DNA from: JAYPWI01 sp038135065
GTDB lineage: Bacteria > Actinomycetota > Acidimicrobiia > Acidimicrobiales > Poriferisodalaceae
DNA: 64,000 nucleotides
Assembly (NCBI GenBank): GCA_038135065.1
Contig: JAYPWI010000018.1
Location: 11,456-75,455, forward strand
Direction: 5' to 3'
Every line of letters starts with the position of its first letter. The stretch's first letter is position 1. Positions 54,998 through 64,000 of the stretch are shown piece after piece. The notes beneath the pieces were generated by a model. The model did no database searches, had not been told where the DNA came from, and saw nothing but the letters and a program-made list of their open reading frames with translations. Position numbers and translations under genes: made by a program.

Positions 54998-56206
54998 CTA
55001 TTCGATCCGCATCCCGCTGATAGCCCGGCTGATCACCAGCTGCTGGATCTGCTCGGTGCCCTCGAAGATGTCGTAGATCTTGGCATCGCGATGCCAGCGT
55101 TCGACGGGGTACTCCCGCACGTAGCCATAACCGCCCAGGATCTGGATGGCTCGCTCGGTGGCCCACACGGCCACCCGGCCGGCCTTCAGCTTGGCCATCG
55201 ACCCCTCGGCGTTGCGGAACTTGCGCTGCTTGCCCAACCAGGCGGCCCGCCACACCAGCAGCCGGGCGGCGTCGATCTCGGTGGCCATGTCCGCCAGAGT
55301 GAACGCGATGGATTGGTTGGCGATGATGGGCCGACCGAACTGGACCCGCTGCTGGGCGTAGTCCAGGGCGTACTCGTACGCGGCCCGAGCCACCCCGATG
55401 GCCTGAGCTCCCACTGCGGGGCGGGTGGCCTCGAAGGTCTGCATGGCAGCCTGGGAGGAGGCCGCCTTGCCCTCCCGCACCCGGGCCAATCGTTCGTCGA
55501 GGCGTTCCTTGCCCCCCAGCAGGCATCGCCCCGGCACCCGGCATCCGTCCAGGACCACTTCTGCCGTGTGGCTGGCCCTGATGCCGTGCTTGTGGAACTT
55601 CTGCCCTTGGGACAGCCCCGGCGTGTTCGGTGGCACCACGAACGAGGCGTGGCCTCGAGACCCGAGTTCGGGGTCGACCACGGCCACCACGACATGGACG
55701 TCGGCGATGCCTCCGTTGGTGATCCAGGTCTTGGTGCCGTCCAACACCCACTCGTCGGTGGCCTCGTCGTAGCGGGCCCTGGTCCGGATGGCCGACACGT
55801 CGGACCCGGCGTCGGGCTCGGAGGAGCAGAAGGCACCGAGCTTGACATCGTCGGCCGTGCCGTAGCACTGGGGTACCCACTCGAAGATCTGGTCCTTGGT
55901 GCCTGCTGCTGCAATACCTGCTGCGGCCAGGCCCGATCCCATGATGGACAGGCCGATCCCTGCGTCACCCCAGAACAGCTCCTCGAGCATCACTGCCATG
56001 GTGAGCCCCGTGGCGTCCCGGCCCGCTTCGGCCATGAACTCCCAGCCGTACAGGCCGATCTGGGCTGCGGCCTCGATGATGGGCCACGGGGTCTCCTCCC
56101 GTTCGTCCCACTCGGCAGCCGCGGGCCGGATTACGTCGGCCGCGAAGTCGTGCACCCATTGCTGGATCTGGAGCTGGTCGTCATTGAGCTCGGGGGAGAA
56201 GTCCAT
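54998..56206 (-). CDS. Acyl-CoA dehydrogenase
   Basis: The 402-residue flavoprotein has FCSSEPDAGSDVSAIRTRARYD, WITNGGIADVHVVVAVVD and the C-terminal ILGGYGYVREYPVERWHRDAKIYDIFEGT, all typical. It oxidises an acyl-CoA to the enoyl-CoA and passes electrons to EtfAB (15774-17526 in this window). Chain-length preference cannot be read. Confidence 0.95.
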   Translation of the reverse strand: MDFSPELNDDQLQIQQWVHDFAADVIRPAAAEWDEREETPWPIIEAAAQIGLYGWEFMAEAGRDATGLTMAVMLEELFWGDAGIGLSIMGSGLAAAGIAAAGTKDQIFEWVPQCYGTADDVKLGAFCSSEPDAGSDVSAIRTRARYDEATDEWVLDGTKTWITNGGIADVHVVVAVVDPELGSRGHASFVVPPNTPGLSQGQKFHKHGIRASHTAEVVLDGCRVPGRCLLGGKERLDERLARVREGKAASSQAAMQTFEATRPAVGAQAIGVARAAYEYALDYAQQRVQFGRPIIANQSIAFTLADMATEIDAARLLVWRAAWLGKQRKFRNAEGSMAKLKAGRVAVWATERAIQILGGYGYVREYPVERWHRDAKIYDIFEGTEQIQQLVISRAISGMRIE

Positions 56207-56241
56207 CCCGGTAAGTTACCGATAAGTAACCTCAGCGCAAC

Positions 56242-57777
56242 TCAGCGCAGGGCTCGCTGGCGTCGTTCCCCCCCGAACACGACCACCCGGGACCGGCCGC
56301 CCCGCTTGGCCTCGTACATGGCTTCGTCAGCCTGGCGGACCAGATGCTCGGGGTGTGCGCCCTCGGTGGCCGAGAAGGCGACACCGATGCTCGCCGACAA
56401 CCGCACCCAGGTACCCGCCAACTCGAAGGGCTCGTCGAGTCGCTCGAGAATCCGTTCGGCCACCACCAGGGCCCCGTCGACATCGTTGGCTCCTGGCAAC
56501 AGGACGGTGAACTCGTCACCCCCGAGACGAGCCACCAGGTCTTCAGGTCGCACACACGACTCGAGGCGTCGGGCCACCGCCTCCAACAGCACGTCACCGC
56601 TCTCGTGGCCCAGCCTGTCGTTGACCGCTTTGAAGCCGTCGAGGTCGATGAACAACACGGCCAGGCCATCCCCGGGAGGGCGCCGCCGCTCGGACTGCGA
56701 TCGCAGATCGATGTCGAAGGCAGCCCGATTGCGGAGCCCGGTGAGGGGGTCGTGGTACGCCCGGTGCTCCAGTTGCTGGCGGAGCCGCTCAGCCTCGATG
56801 AAGGCCTCGGCCTGACCGATCACCGCTCCGGTCTGAGCTGCCAGCAGTTCGAGGGCCCCATGGACTTCGGCGCTCACCGGGGTGGACACCGCGATACGAC
56901 CCCGCAGGTGTCCGTTGGTCATGATGGCCAGTCCGAGGTGATCGGGAGGTACGGGAGCCTCGGGGGACAGGATCTTGCCCGTCGCCCCCAATCGCTCGAT
57001 TGCCCGGTGCAACACCGAGCGGACCCGGGACAGATCGAGGGTCGTCATCTCCGCCGCCGCCTCGGCCACCACCGACATCACGGATGACCGCCGTTCGGCG
57101 TCGACCCGAACCCGGCGCTGCTGAAGCGCACCGGCGGCCAACCGTTCCTCGAGACTGCCTGCGGCCAGTGCGACCACCCACAGTGCGGCGATGCGCTGCA
57201 CGACCACCCCGAGCCCGAACCCGACCTCCTCGTAGAGCAGGCTCACCACCAAGTCACGCCCCGCATACACGGCAGCCATCGCCAGGCTGGCCGCCACCAG
57301 GCCGCGCACCCGAAATCTCAGGGCCGCCTCGATCACAGGTAACAACAACAGCACCCAGAGGCTGCTCGTAGGATCGAGGGCCACCAGCCACACCACCGAC
57401 CCCATCACCACGGTGTCCAGGGCGACTTCGACGGCAGCCCAACGCTCCACCGACTGCCGATCTAGCGCCCGGGTCACCGTTGGATCGAGGAGGTTGACCA
57501 GCAGCAGGACCGCGCCCATCAGTATCCCGAAGGGAACCGGGGGCATCAGGGGAGCCGGAACCCCCGTCGTGGGTTCGGCCCACAACAACAGGGGAAGGGC
57601 CACAGCCGCCAAGCCACGGGCCCGGCGCAGCAGTTGGGCATCCCGGCGCAACTCGGGGGGCACCGCCGAGGCAGTGCCCCCCGCGCTGTCTCCCATGATG
57701 GGTCGACCCCTCACCCCCACCTTCGGGCGCCGGGCATCGGCTGGTCCGCTCTCAGGGGTGGTCTCGACGTCCGTCAT
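56242..57777 (-). CDS. Diguanylate cyclase, membrane-bound
   Basis: The protein of about 511 residues has several predicted membrane helices in residues 50-205, a GAF-like linker at about 235-330 and a C-terminal GGDEF domain with LGGDEF at about 418-423. The inhibitory RxxD site (RPED, 410-413) is present five residues before it, so product feedback by c-di-GMP is expected. It makes c-di-GMP from GTP. ATG at 57775-57777 is used; a GTG directly before it is also possible. No EAL domain is present. Confidence 0.9.
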   Translation of the reverse strand: MTDVETTPESGPADARRPKVGVRGRPIMGDSAGGTASAVPPELRRDAQLLRRARGLAAVALPLLLWAEPTTGVPAPLMPPVPFGILMGAVLLLVNLLDPTVTRALDRQSVERWAAVEVALDTVVMGSVVWLVALDPTSSLWVLLLLPVIEAALRFRVRGLVAASLAMAAVYAGRDLVVSLLYEEVGFGLGVVVQRIAALWVVALAAGSLEERLAAGALQQRRVRVDAERRSSVMSVVAEAAAEMTTLDLSRVRSVLHRAIERLGATGKILSPEAPVPPDHLGLAIMTNGHLRGRIAVSTPVSAEVHGALELLAAQTGAVIGQAEAFIEAERLRQQLEHRAYHDPLTGLRNRAAFDIDLRSQSERRRPPGDGLAVLFIDLDGFKAVNDRLGHESGDVLLEAVARRLESCVRPEDLVARLGGDEFTVLLPGANDVDGALVVAERILERLDEPFELAGTWVRLSASIGVAFSATEGAHPEHLVRQADEAMYEAKRGGRSRVVVFGGERRQRALR

Positions 57778-57909
57778 CACGCTTCCGTTGTCGATCTTTC
57801 AGAGTACGCACCACCGGTCCCAGTGGGTGGGAGGCCTCCGACGCGCCCGCCTCGATCGGGCCGGGATCCACGTTGGGCAGCGACCAGCCTGCCTGTACGG
57901 TTCCTCCCC

Positions 57910-60477
57910 ATGTCGCAGGTTCCCGACAAGCCGACCGTCGACGGTCTCGAAGAGAAGTGGTCCGCCCAGTGGGAAGCCCAGGGCACCTACACATTCGATC
58001 GCACCCGAACACGCGACGAGGTGTTCAGCATCGACACCCCGCCTCCCACGGTCAGTGGCTCCCTCCACGTAGGGCATGTCTTCAGCTACACCCACACCGA
58101 CACCATCGCCCGCTACCAGCGGATGAGCGGTCGGGAGGTCTTCTACCCGATGGGGTGGGACGACAACGGGCTGCCCACCGAGCGTCGGGTCCAGAACTAC
58201 TTCGGTGTGCGCTGCGACCCGGGCCTGGCCTACGACCCCGACTTCGTACCACCGGCCGACGGGGGCGATCAGAAGGCCATCACCGCCCGTGGCGAGATCA
58301 GTGTCAGCCGACGCAACTTCGTCGAGCTGTGTCATGTGCTCACCACCGAGGACGAAAAGGCGTTCGAAGCCCTCTGGCGGCAGCTGGGGCTCAGCGTCGA
58401 CTGGTCGATGACCTACGCGACCATCGACGAGCACTGCCAACGGGTCGCCCAGCGGGCCTTCTTGCGCAACCTTGCCCGGGGCGAGGCATACCAGGTCGAG
58501 GCCCCCTCTCTGTGGGACGTCACCTTCCGCACCGCAGTGGCCCAGGCCGAGCTCGAGGACCGCGAGGACAGCGGGGCGTATCACCAGATCACCTTCCACC
58601 GGGCCGATGGCGATCCTGTCGTGATCGACACCACTCGGCCCGAACTACTCCCCGCCTGCGTAGCCCTGGTCGCTCACCCCGACGACGAGCGGTACCAACC
58701 CCTCTTCGGTTCTACAGTGACCACCCCCCTGTTCGGGGTCGAGGTGCCCATCCACGCCCACCAGCTGGCCGACCCCGAGAAGGGGACCGGCATCGCCATG
58801 ATCTGTACCTTCGGCGACACCACGGATGTGACCTGGTGGCGTGAGCTGAACCTACCCGTGCGCGCCGTGATCAATCGGGCCGGCCGCTTCACCGAGGAGC
58901 CTCCTTCCGGCATCGATTCGCCCGACGGCCGAGCGGCCTACGCCCAACTAGCCGGAGCCACTGTGTTCACCGCCAAGAAGAACATCGTCGAGATGCTTCG
59001 GGCCAGCGGCGATCTCATCGGCGACCCGCGACCGATCACCCACGCCGTCAAGTACTTCGAGAAGGGCGACCGACCCCTCGAGATCGTGACCAGCCGGCAG
59101 TGGTACATCCGCAACGGCGGGCGGGACGCAGACCTCAACGGCGACCTCATTGGTCGGGGTGATCAGATGAGCTGGCACCCGGCCTACATGCAGAGCCGCT
59201 ACACGAACTGGATCGAGGGTCTCAACGGGGACTGGCTGATCAGCCGCCAGCGATTCTTCGGGGTGCCGATCCCCCTGTGGTATCCCCTCGACGACAGCGG
59301 GGAACCCATCTGGGACTCGCCCATCTCCCCGTCCGAAGACCGGCTCCCCGTCGACCCCTCCTCGGACACGCCCGATGGCTACCAGGAGTCGCAGCGCCAT
59401 CAGCCCGGCGGGTTCGTCGGCGAACTCGACATCATGGACACCTGGGCCACCTCGTCGCTGACCCCTCAGATCGCCTGTGGTTGGGAAGAGGACGACGACC
59501 TGTTCGCCCGTACCTACCCGATGGACCTCCGCCCACAGGGGCACGACATCATCAGGACGTGGCTGTTCTCCACCGTGGTGCGAAGCCACCTCGAAGCCGA
59601 CACCGCGCCCTGGTCGAACTGCGCCTTGTCGGGCTGGATCCTGGACCCCGACCGCAAGAAGATGTCGAAGTCCAAGGGCAATGTGGTGACCCCCAAGGAC
59701 CTCCTCGATCGGTACGGCTCGGATGCCGTTCGCTATTGGGCCGCCAACGGCCGACCGGGCACCGACACCGCGTTCGACGAAGGGCAGATGAAGATCGGGC
59801 GCCGTCTGGCCATCAAAATCCTCAACGCCTCCCGGTTCGTCCGAAACCTGGCTGGGACCGAGGCGGCTGACGGCACGGTCACCGATCCCCTCGATGCCGC
59901 CCTCCTCGATCGACTGGCCGACCTGGTGGAGACGGCGACCACCGCCTTCGAGGGATTCGACTACGCCCGAGCACTCGAGCGGACCGAAGCCTTCTTCTGG
60001 TCCTTCACCGACAACTACGTCGAGTTGGTGAAGGGCCGGGCCTACGGCACCCAGGGAGACGATGCGGCTCGATCCGCCCATGTCACCCTGACGCTGGCCC
60101 TGGACACCCTGTTGGGTCTGTTCGCTCCCTTCCTGCCCTTCGTGACCGAGGAGGTCTGGGGCTGGACCAACGAGACGTCGATCCACCGCTCCCGCTGGCC
60201 CATGGCCGGCCCGCTCCGCACCGCTGCCGGCCAGGCCGACCAGGCCGTGCTCGACGTGGCCGACGAGGCGCTGTCCGAGATCCGCCGGGCCAAGACCGAG
60301 GCGAAGGTCAGCCTGCGGGCCGAGGTCGAGCGGGCGACCGTCACCGATACCCAGGAACGTTTGTCTCTGATCGAGGCAATTGCTGCCGATCTGAAAGATG
60401 CCGGAAAGATCGATGAGCTGGTGCTCGAGATCGGAACGACATTCGACGTCGACGTGACGCTGGCAACTGGGAGCTAG
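57910..60477 (+). CDS. valS: Valyl-tRNA synthetase
   Basis: This class I enzyme charges tRNA-Val. The 855-residue protein has the HIGH-type signature VSGSLHVGHVFSY, an editing domain with VVIDTTRPELLPACVALV, and the KMSKS signature KKMSKSKGNVV. The form WDDNGLPTERRVQNYFG and the short C-terminus without the long coiled coil indicate the archaeal-like ValS type seen in some bacteria. ATG at 57910 precedes the conserved start. The next gene starts 48 bp later. Confidence 0.95.
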   Translation: MSQVPDKPTVDGLEEKWSAQWEAQGTYTFDRTRTRDEVFSIDTPPPTVSGSLHVGHVFSYTHTDTIARYQRMSGREVFYPMGWDDNGLPTERRVQNYFGVRCDPGLAYDPDFVPPADGGDQKAITARGEISVSRRNFVELCHVLTTEDEKAFEALWRQLGLSVDWSMTYATIDEHCQRVAQRAFLRNLARGEAYQVEAPSLWDVTFRTAVAQAELEDREDSGAYHQITFHRADGDPVVIDTTRPELLPACVALVAHPDDERYQPLFGSTVTTPLFGVEVPIHAHQLADPEKGTGIAMICTFGDTTDVTWWRELNLPVRAVINRAGRFTEEPPSGIDSPDGRAAYAQLAGATVFTAKKNIVEMLRASGDLIGDPRPITHAVKYFEKGDRPLEIVTSRQWYIRNGGRDADLNGDLIGRGDQMSWHPAYMQSRYTNWIEGLNGDWLISRQRFFGVPIPLWYPLDDSGEPIWDSPISPSEDRLPVDPSSDTPDGYQESQRHQPGGFVGELDIMDTWATSSLTPQIACGWEEDDDLFARTYPMDLRPQGHDIIRTWLFSTVVRSHLEADTAPWSNCALSGWILDPDRKKMSKSKGNVVTPKDLLDRYGSDAVRYWAANGRPGTDTAFDEGQMKIGRRLAIKILNASRFVRNLAGTEAADGTVTDPLDAALLDRLADLVETATTAFEGFDYARALERTEAFFWSFTDNYVELVKGRAYGTQGDDAARSAHVTLTLALDTLLGLFAPFLPFVTEEVWGWTNETSIHRSRWPMAGPLRTAAGQADQAVLDVADEALSEIRRAKTEAKVSLRAEVERATVTDTQERLSLIEAIAADLKDAGKIDELVLEIGTTFDVDVTLATGS

Positions 60478-60525
60478 TTCCTCGCACTCCTCCCGGCTAG
60501 GGTCGACCGAGCAGCGGAGGATTCA

Positions 60526-61860
60526 GTGAGGACCCAACCCGGAGCCCGGAAGCGAGTTGCCGGCGTGCTGGCCGTCGTCCTTGCCCTGACCGCCATCGCG
60601 GCGCCAGGCGTGGCGGCCCGGGTCAACGAACACCTACCCGGCGACGCCCCCTCGGGATACGCCCTCGCAGCAGCCTCCAGCAGTGATGTCTACAGCTTCG
60701 GCGACGCTGAGTACTTCGGCTCGCCATCCGACCAGGACAGCACCGAACTCGTCGTCGACATGGCGAGCACCCCATCGGGGGAGGGCTATTGGACGGTCAG
60801 CGAAGCGGGCGTCGTCCATGCCTACGGGGACGCCGCACACCACGGCGATCTCGGGCACCTCGACCTTGCAGCGCCGGTCGTTGCCATGGCACCGACATCG
60901 ACCGGTAACGGCTACTGGCTGTCTGGCGCAGACGGGGGTGTCTTCACGTTCGGTGACGCCACCTACCGGGGTTCGGTGGCCCACCTCCGGCTGAACGAAC
61001 CGATCGTCGGCATGGCGGCAACCGCCACGGGACAGGGCTACTGGCTCGTCGCCACCGATGGAGGGGTGTTCGCACTCGGGGATGCCGTCTTCCACGGCTC
61101 GGCCGGCGGGATCGAACTGAACCAACCCATCGTTGCCATGGTCCGCCCTCCAGCGGGGAACGGCTATTGGCTCGTGGCATCCGATGGTGGGATCTTCAGT
61201 TACGGCAACGCACCGTTCCACGGCTCGCTCGGCGACCACCCGCTGGGCGAAGAGCGAATCGTGGCCGCCGACATCGCCCCGGATGGTCAGGGCTATTGGA
61301 TGGCCGGCAACCTCGGGTCGATGTTCGCGTTCGGCAGCGCCGACTACCTCGGTGGTCTGCGCGCGGGGCGCGAGGAGCCGATCAGCGCGATGGCTGCCCG
61401 GCCCCAGGGCGACGGCTACTGGCTGGCATCCGCTCCCGGCACGGACTGGCTTGGCCCACCTGTCCCCGCGAATTCCGGCAGCGGCCGCCGCATCGTGTAC
61501 GCCAACGCCGCCCAGCGGGTATGGCTGGTCGAAGGCGACGGATCCGTGTTCGACAGCTACCTGGTCAGCGGTCGGTACCGAGATCCACGGCCGGGCGACT
61601 ACACGGTGTTCTCGAAGTCACGGTACGCATTCGCCGGACACGACGGCATCACGATGGACTGGATGGTGCGCTTCGCTCACGGGCGCCGGCTGGCCATCGG
61701 ATTCCACGGGATACCGAAGTACGCCGATGGTCGACCCATGCAAACCGAGGAGCAACTCGGCACATACCGGTCGAGTGGTTGCGTCCGGCAACGCCTCGAC
61801 AAGGCAGAGCAGCTGTACCACTGGGCGCCGGTCGGCACCCCGGTCATCGTCCTGCCGTGA
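60526..61860 (+). CDS. L,D-transpeptidase with N-terminal GYW repeats
   Basis: The 444-residue protein has a signal peptide (about 1-31), six GYW repeats starting at residues 87, 129, 171, 213, 256 and 297 and a degenerate GYA at 44, spaced 41-43 residues, each with a GGxFxxGDAxFxGS-like core, suggesting a beta-propeller. The C-terminal YkuD domain (about 320-444) has the catalytic His394 in FHGIPK and Cys419 in TYRSSGCVR. It crosslinks peptidoglycan outside the cell. It starts at GTG 60526 with GGAGG upstream. The repeats may bind the wall or a partner protein. Confidence 0.9.
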   Translation: MRTQPGARKRVAGVLAVVLALTAIAAPGVAARVNEHLPGDAPSGYALAAASSSDVYSFGDAEYFGSPSDQDSTELVVDMASTPSGEGYWTVSEAGVVHAYGDAAHHGDLGHLDLAAPVVAMAPTSTGNGYWLSGADGGVFTFGDATYRGSVAHLRLNEPIVGMAATATGQGYWLVATDGGVFALGDAVFHGSAGGIELNQPIVAMVRPPAGNGYWLVASDGGIFSYGNAPFHGSLGDHPLGEERIVAADIAPDGQGYWMAGNLGSMFAFGSADYLGGLRAGREEPISAMAARPQGDGYWLASAPGTDWLGPPVPANSGSGRRIVYANAAQRVWLVEGDGSVFDSYLVSGRYRDPRPGDYTVFSKSRYAFAGHDGITMDWMVRFAHGRRLAIGFHGIPKYADGRPMQTEEQLGTYRSSGCVRQRLDKAEQLYHWAPVGTPVIVLP

Positions 61861-61905
61861 GTCGACCCGCCACGTTGCCCGCCCCTGCGATAGCGCGCTG
61901 AGGGG

Positions 61906-62961
61906 CTACTGACCCTCGTTGCGAATCCACAGGGTGCGCTGTGGGAAGGGGATCTCGATGCCCGCCTCGTCGAACGCCTCCTTCAGACGCCGGCGGAGAA
62001 TCCGGGCCGCCGCCCACTGCTCACCGGGGTCCGTCCGGAACGAGAGCCGGATGCTGATGGCATCCGCTCCGAAGTTCTGCACCCCGAGCACGGCGGGTTC
62101 ATCGAGAATGGTTGCCTCGTCGAGCCGTTCCTCCCACAGCGAGTCTGCGGCCGCCTTGATGGTCGAGATGGCCAGATCGAGATCCGTGTCATACGCCACG
62201 TCCACATCCAAGATCGTCCGAGCCCACAGCTGCGACATGTTTCCGACCCGCCGGATCTCCCCGTTCGGCACATGCCAGAGCGTGCCCTGCACATCGCGCA
62301 ACCGGGTGGTCCGCAAACCCACCGACTCGACGGTTCCCGTCGCTTCGCCCACGTCGATGACGTCGCCCACCCCGTACTGATCCTCCACGAGCATGAAGAC
62401 GCCGCTGATCAGATCCTTGACCAGCGCTTGGGCCCCGAATCCAACGGCAATACCCAGGATGCCCGCGCTGGCGATGAGCGGGCCGAGGTTGATGTTGAAT
62501 TCGCCCAACAACATCAAACCGGCCAGAGTGAACACGACAACGGTGATGCCGCTCTTGAGCAACACCCCGAGAGTGCGAGCCCGCTGCCGCGACCGCTCAC
62601 TCCGATCGTGGAGGTGCGCCAGTCGGGAACTGAGCAGTTCCCGACTCCAGCCATCTCCTCCCCCGCCCTCGCGTGCCTCCTCGGCCGCCTCCCGCTCGCT
62701 CGCCTCGCGCTGCTGCACCAGACGTTCCACCAGGGAATCCACCGACCGCTTGGCGAACCGGCGGATCACCATGGCCATGACGACGATGAGGATCACCTTG
62801 GCAGGCTTGTCGATGACCCAGATGCTCACCTCGGCTGCCGTGGTGCTCCCCGTCCAGTCATAGATCTGCTTGCACAGCCAACCAGGGTCGAGACCACACG
62901 CATCGAAGAGCTCTTGGGCGCCATCAACTTGGTTCAACACACCCGCGACGGTACCGGCCAC
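61906..62961 (-). CDS. Mechanosensitive ion channel, MscS family
   Basis: The 351-residue protein has membrane segments at about 45-67, 133-155 and 160-180 followed by the MscS pore and beta domains: ASAGILGIAVGFGAQALVKDLISG and VGDVIDVGEATGTVESVGLRTTRLRDVQG. It opens under membrane tension to release solutes. A charged Arg/Glu-rich loop lies between helices 1 and 2. The start is GTG at 62959-62961. Confidence 0.92.
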   Translation of the reverse strand: MAGTVAGVLNQVDGAQELFDACGLDPGWLCKQIYDWTGSTTAAEVSIWVIDKPAKVILIVVMAMVIRRFAKRSVDSLVERLVQQREASEREAAEEAREGGGGDGWSRELLSSRLAHLHDRSERSRQRARTLGVLLKSGITVVVFTLAGLMLLGEFNINLGPLIASAGILGIAVGFGAQALVKDLISGVFMLVEDQYGVGDVIDVGEATGTVESVGLRTTRLRDVQGTLWHVPNGEIRRVGNMSQLWARTILDVDVAYDTDLDLAISTIKAAADSLWEERLDEATILDEPAVLGVQNFGADAISIRLSFRTDPGEQWAAARILRRRLKEAFDEAGIEIPFPQRTLWIRNEGQ

Positions 62962-62996
62962 CGGGCAGCGCGACCGCCACCGCTAGGCTCCGACCC

Positions 62997-63770
62997 GTGA
63001 CTGATGCTGCCCTGTACGAGGTGAGCGGCGGGGTGGCCACCATCACCCTGAACCGCCCGGAGAACCGCAATGCCCTGAGCGTCGAGTTGGTCAATGCGGT
63101 GGGAGACCACTGGCATGCTGCCCAAGCCGACGACGCCGTCCGGGTGATCCTGTTCACCAACGTGGGGAACACGTTCTGCGCCGGCGCGGATCTCAAGGCG
63201 GCAACCCCCGGAGTTCCTCAGCCAGCCACCCGTTACAACTTCGTCGAGATCCTCGACCAGATCATGGAATCCCCAAAGCCGGTCGTAGCTCGTCTCGCCG
63301 GCCACTGCACGGCCGGTGGGGTTGGGCTCGCTGCGGCCTGTGACATCTCCATCGCGGCCGATGACACCATCATCGGATTCACCGAAGTCCGTATCGGCGT
63401 CGCCCCGGCCGTCATCTCGGTCGTGTGCCTCCCCAAGCTGCGCCGGGCCGATGCGAGCGAACTCTTCCTCAATGGCGAACGCGTGCCTGCCACAAGGGCA
63501 GCCGAGGTCGGCCTGATCAATCGGGCAGTCCCGCGTGAACAACTCGATGTCGAGGTACGGGACGTGCTCGACAAGCTGGTCCGTGGCGGTCCCAATGCGC
63601 TCGCCGCAACCAAGCAACTGATCACCCGGGTTCCCCAAATGGCTCGGACAGATGCCTGGGACTGGACTTCCGGGCTCAGCCAGTCGCTGTTCCGGAGCGA
63701 GGAAGGGGCAGAGGGCATCGCTGCGTTCAAGGAGCGTCGGGATCCTTCTTGGGTGCCGCCGACCTCGTGA
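62997..63770 (+). CDS. Enoyl-CoA hydratase/isomerase, methylglutaconyl-CoA hydratase-like
   Basis: The 257-residue crotonase has FCAGADLKA and GHCTAGGVGLAAACDISIAA for the oxyanion hole. The first catalytic Glu of classic hydratases is Gly here, but the second is kept in FTEVRIGVAPAVIS. This pattern is that of methylglutaconyl-CoA hydratase and relatives (leucine breakdown). The start is GTG at 62997. Exact substrate is uncertain. Confidence 0.87.
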   Translation: MTDAALYEVSGGVATITLNRPENRNALSVELVNAVGDHWHAAQADDAVRVILFTNVGNTFCAGADLKAATPGVPQPATRYNFVEILDQIMESPKPVVARLAGHCTAGGVGLAAACDISIAADDTIIGFTEVRIGVAPAVISVVCLPKLRRADASELFLNGERVPATRAAEVGLINRAVPREQLDVEVRDVLDKLVRGGPNALAATKQLITRVPQMARTDAWDWTSGLSQSLFRSEEGAEGIAAFKERRDPSWVPPTS

Positions 63771-63779
63771 GCACTCGGC

Positions 63780-64000
63780 TCATTCCACGACGACGGCCTG
63801 GCCGACTCGGGGTAGGGCAACCCACGTAGCACCGACGCCGACCGACAGGGGCATGCCGTCGACATCGAGCCATTCGGTCGGACTCTCGAGACCGGCTCGC
63901 CGCCACGAACCCCGAACCAAGGTGCCCTCAGAGAGAACCCACAGCTCGCCACTGCCGACGAGCTCGGCCTCTGGCGAGCGCCCGTCTGCCGCGCTCCGGC
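63780..64000 (-). CDS. DUF3048-type lipoprotein, 5' end outside window
   Basis: The minus strand from 64000 reads 73 codons ending at TGA 63780-63782. GSGELWVLSEGTLVRGSW and WLDVDGMPLSVGVGATWVAL fit the C-terminal DUF3048 domain as I remember it. Such proteins are usually secreted or lipid-anchored. The N-terminus lies outside, so a signal sequence cannot be checked. Confidence 0.65.
   Translation of the reverse strand, partial: RSAADGRSPEAELVGSGELWVLSEGTLVRGSWRRAGLESPTEWLDVDGMPLSVGVGATWVALPRVGQAVVVE

Overview
The window is chromosomal DNA from a high-GC actinobacterium, most likely of the class Acidimicrobiia. The argS-lysA-hom-thrC-rho-rpmE-prfA-prmC order, a WhiB1-type regulator beside a PdtaS-type kinase, the phosphatase/DUF3090/SCO1664 trio and many F420/LLM-type oxidoreductase genes point to Actinobacteria. 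A complete System I cytochrome c maturation operon points away from the common actinobacterial models. Genes are tightly packed with many 1-4 bp stop/start overlaps, and no stretch above 300 bp lacks a gene. Ten Ns at 4269-4278 are an assembly gap inside rho. I saw no rRNA, CRISPR array, phage or insertion sequence.

Region 1 (1-10.5 kb, minus strand) is a housekeeping cluster: argS, lysA, hom, thrC, rho, a zinc-free L31 gene, an unknown gene, prfA and prmC. The homoserine kinase gene thrB, usual between thrC and rho in actinobacteria, is absent. A tRNA-Arg(CCG) follows at 10.66 kb.

Region 2 (10.7-27.8 kb) holds small conserved units: a PPOX-type flavin/F420 protein, an F420 hydrogenase beta-like Fe-S protein, a family 5 uracil-DNA glycosylase, the phosphatase/DUF3090/SCO1664 operon, etfBA, a lipid kinase with a phosphodiesterase, whiB1/pdtaS, a pair of ArsA-like ATPases with DUF3107, and selO-mrp divergent from a SufR-like regulator across a perfect 17-bp palindrome.

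Region 3 (27.8-34.5 kb, minus strand) is ccmABCDEFGHI, nine overlapping genes. After it come a methylmalonate-semialdehyde dehydrogenase, a class E-type sortase, a one-domain biotinyl/lipoyl carrier and small membrane proteins.

Region 4 (38.6-56.2 kb) is a catabolic block: a TetR regulator, three CaiB/BaiF CoA-transferases, three LLM-type flavin oxidoreductases, several dehydrogenases, a ThDP enzyme, a MOSC protein, a TauD-like dioxygenase, an SDR and an acyl-CoA dehydrogenase. Its substrate cannot be read from the sequence. Within it, at 53615-54112, lies the most interesting gene: an OsmC-family protein whose peroxidatic cysteine codon is replaced by an in-frame TGA, followed 18 nt later by the loop of a hairpin closely resembling the E. 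coli fdhF SECIS. It is probably a selenoprotein.

Region 5 (56.2-64 kb) has a diguanylate cyclase, valS, an L,D-transpeptidase with GYW repeats, an MscS channel, a methylglutaconyl-CoA hydratase-like crotonase and the 3' end of a DUF3048-type lipoprotein gene.
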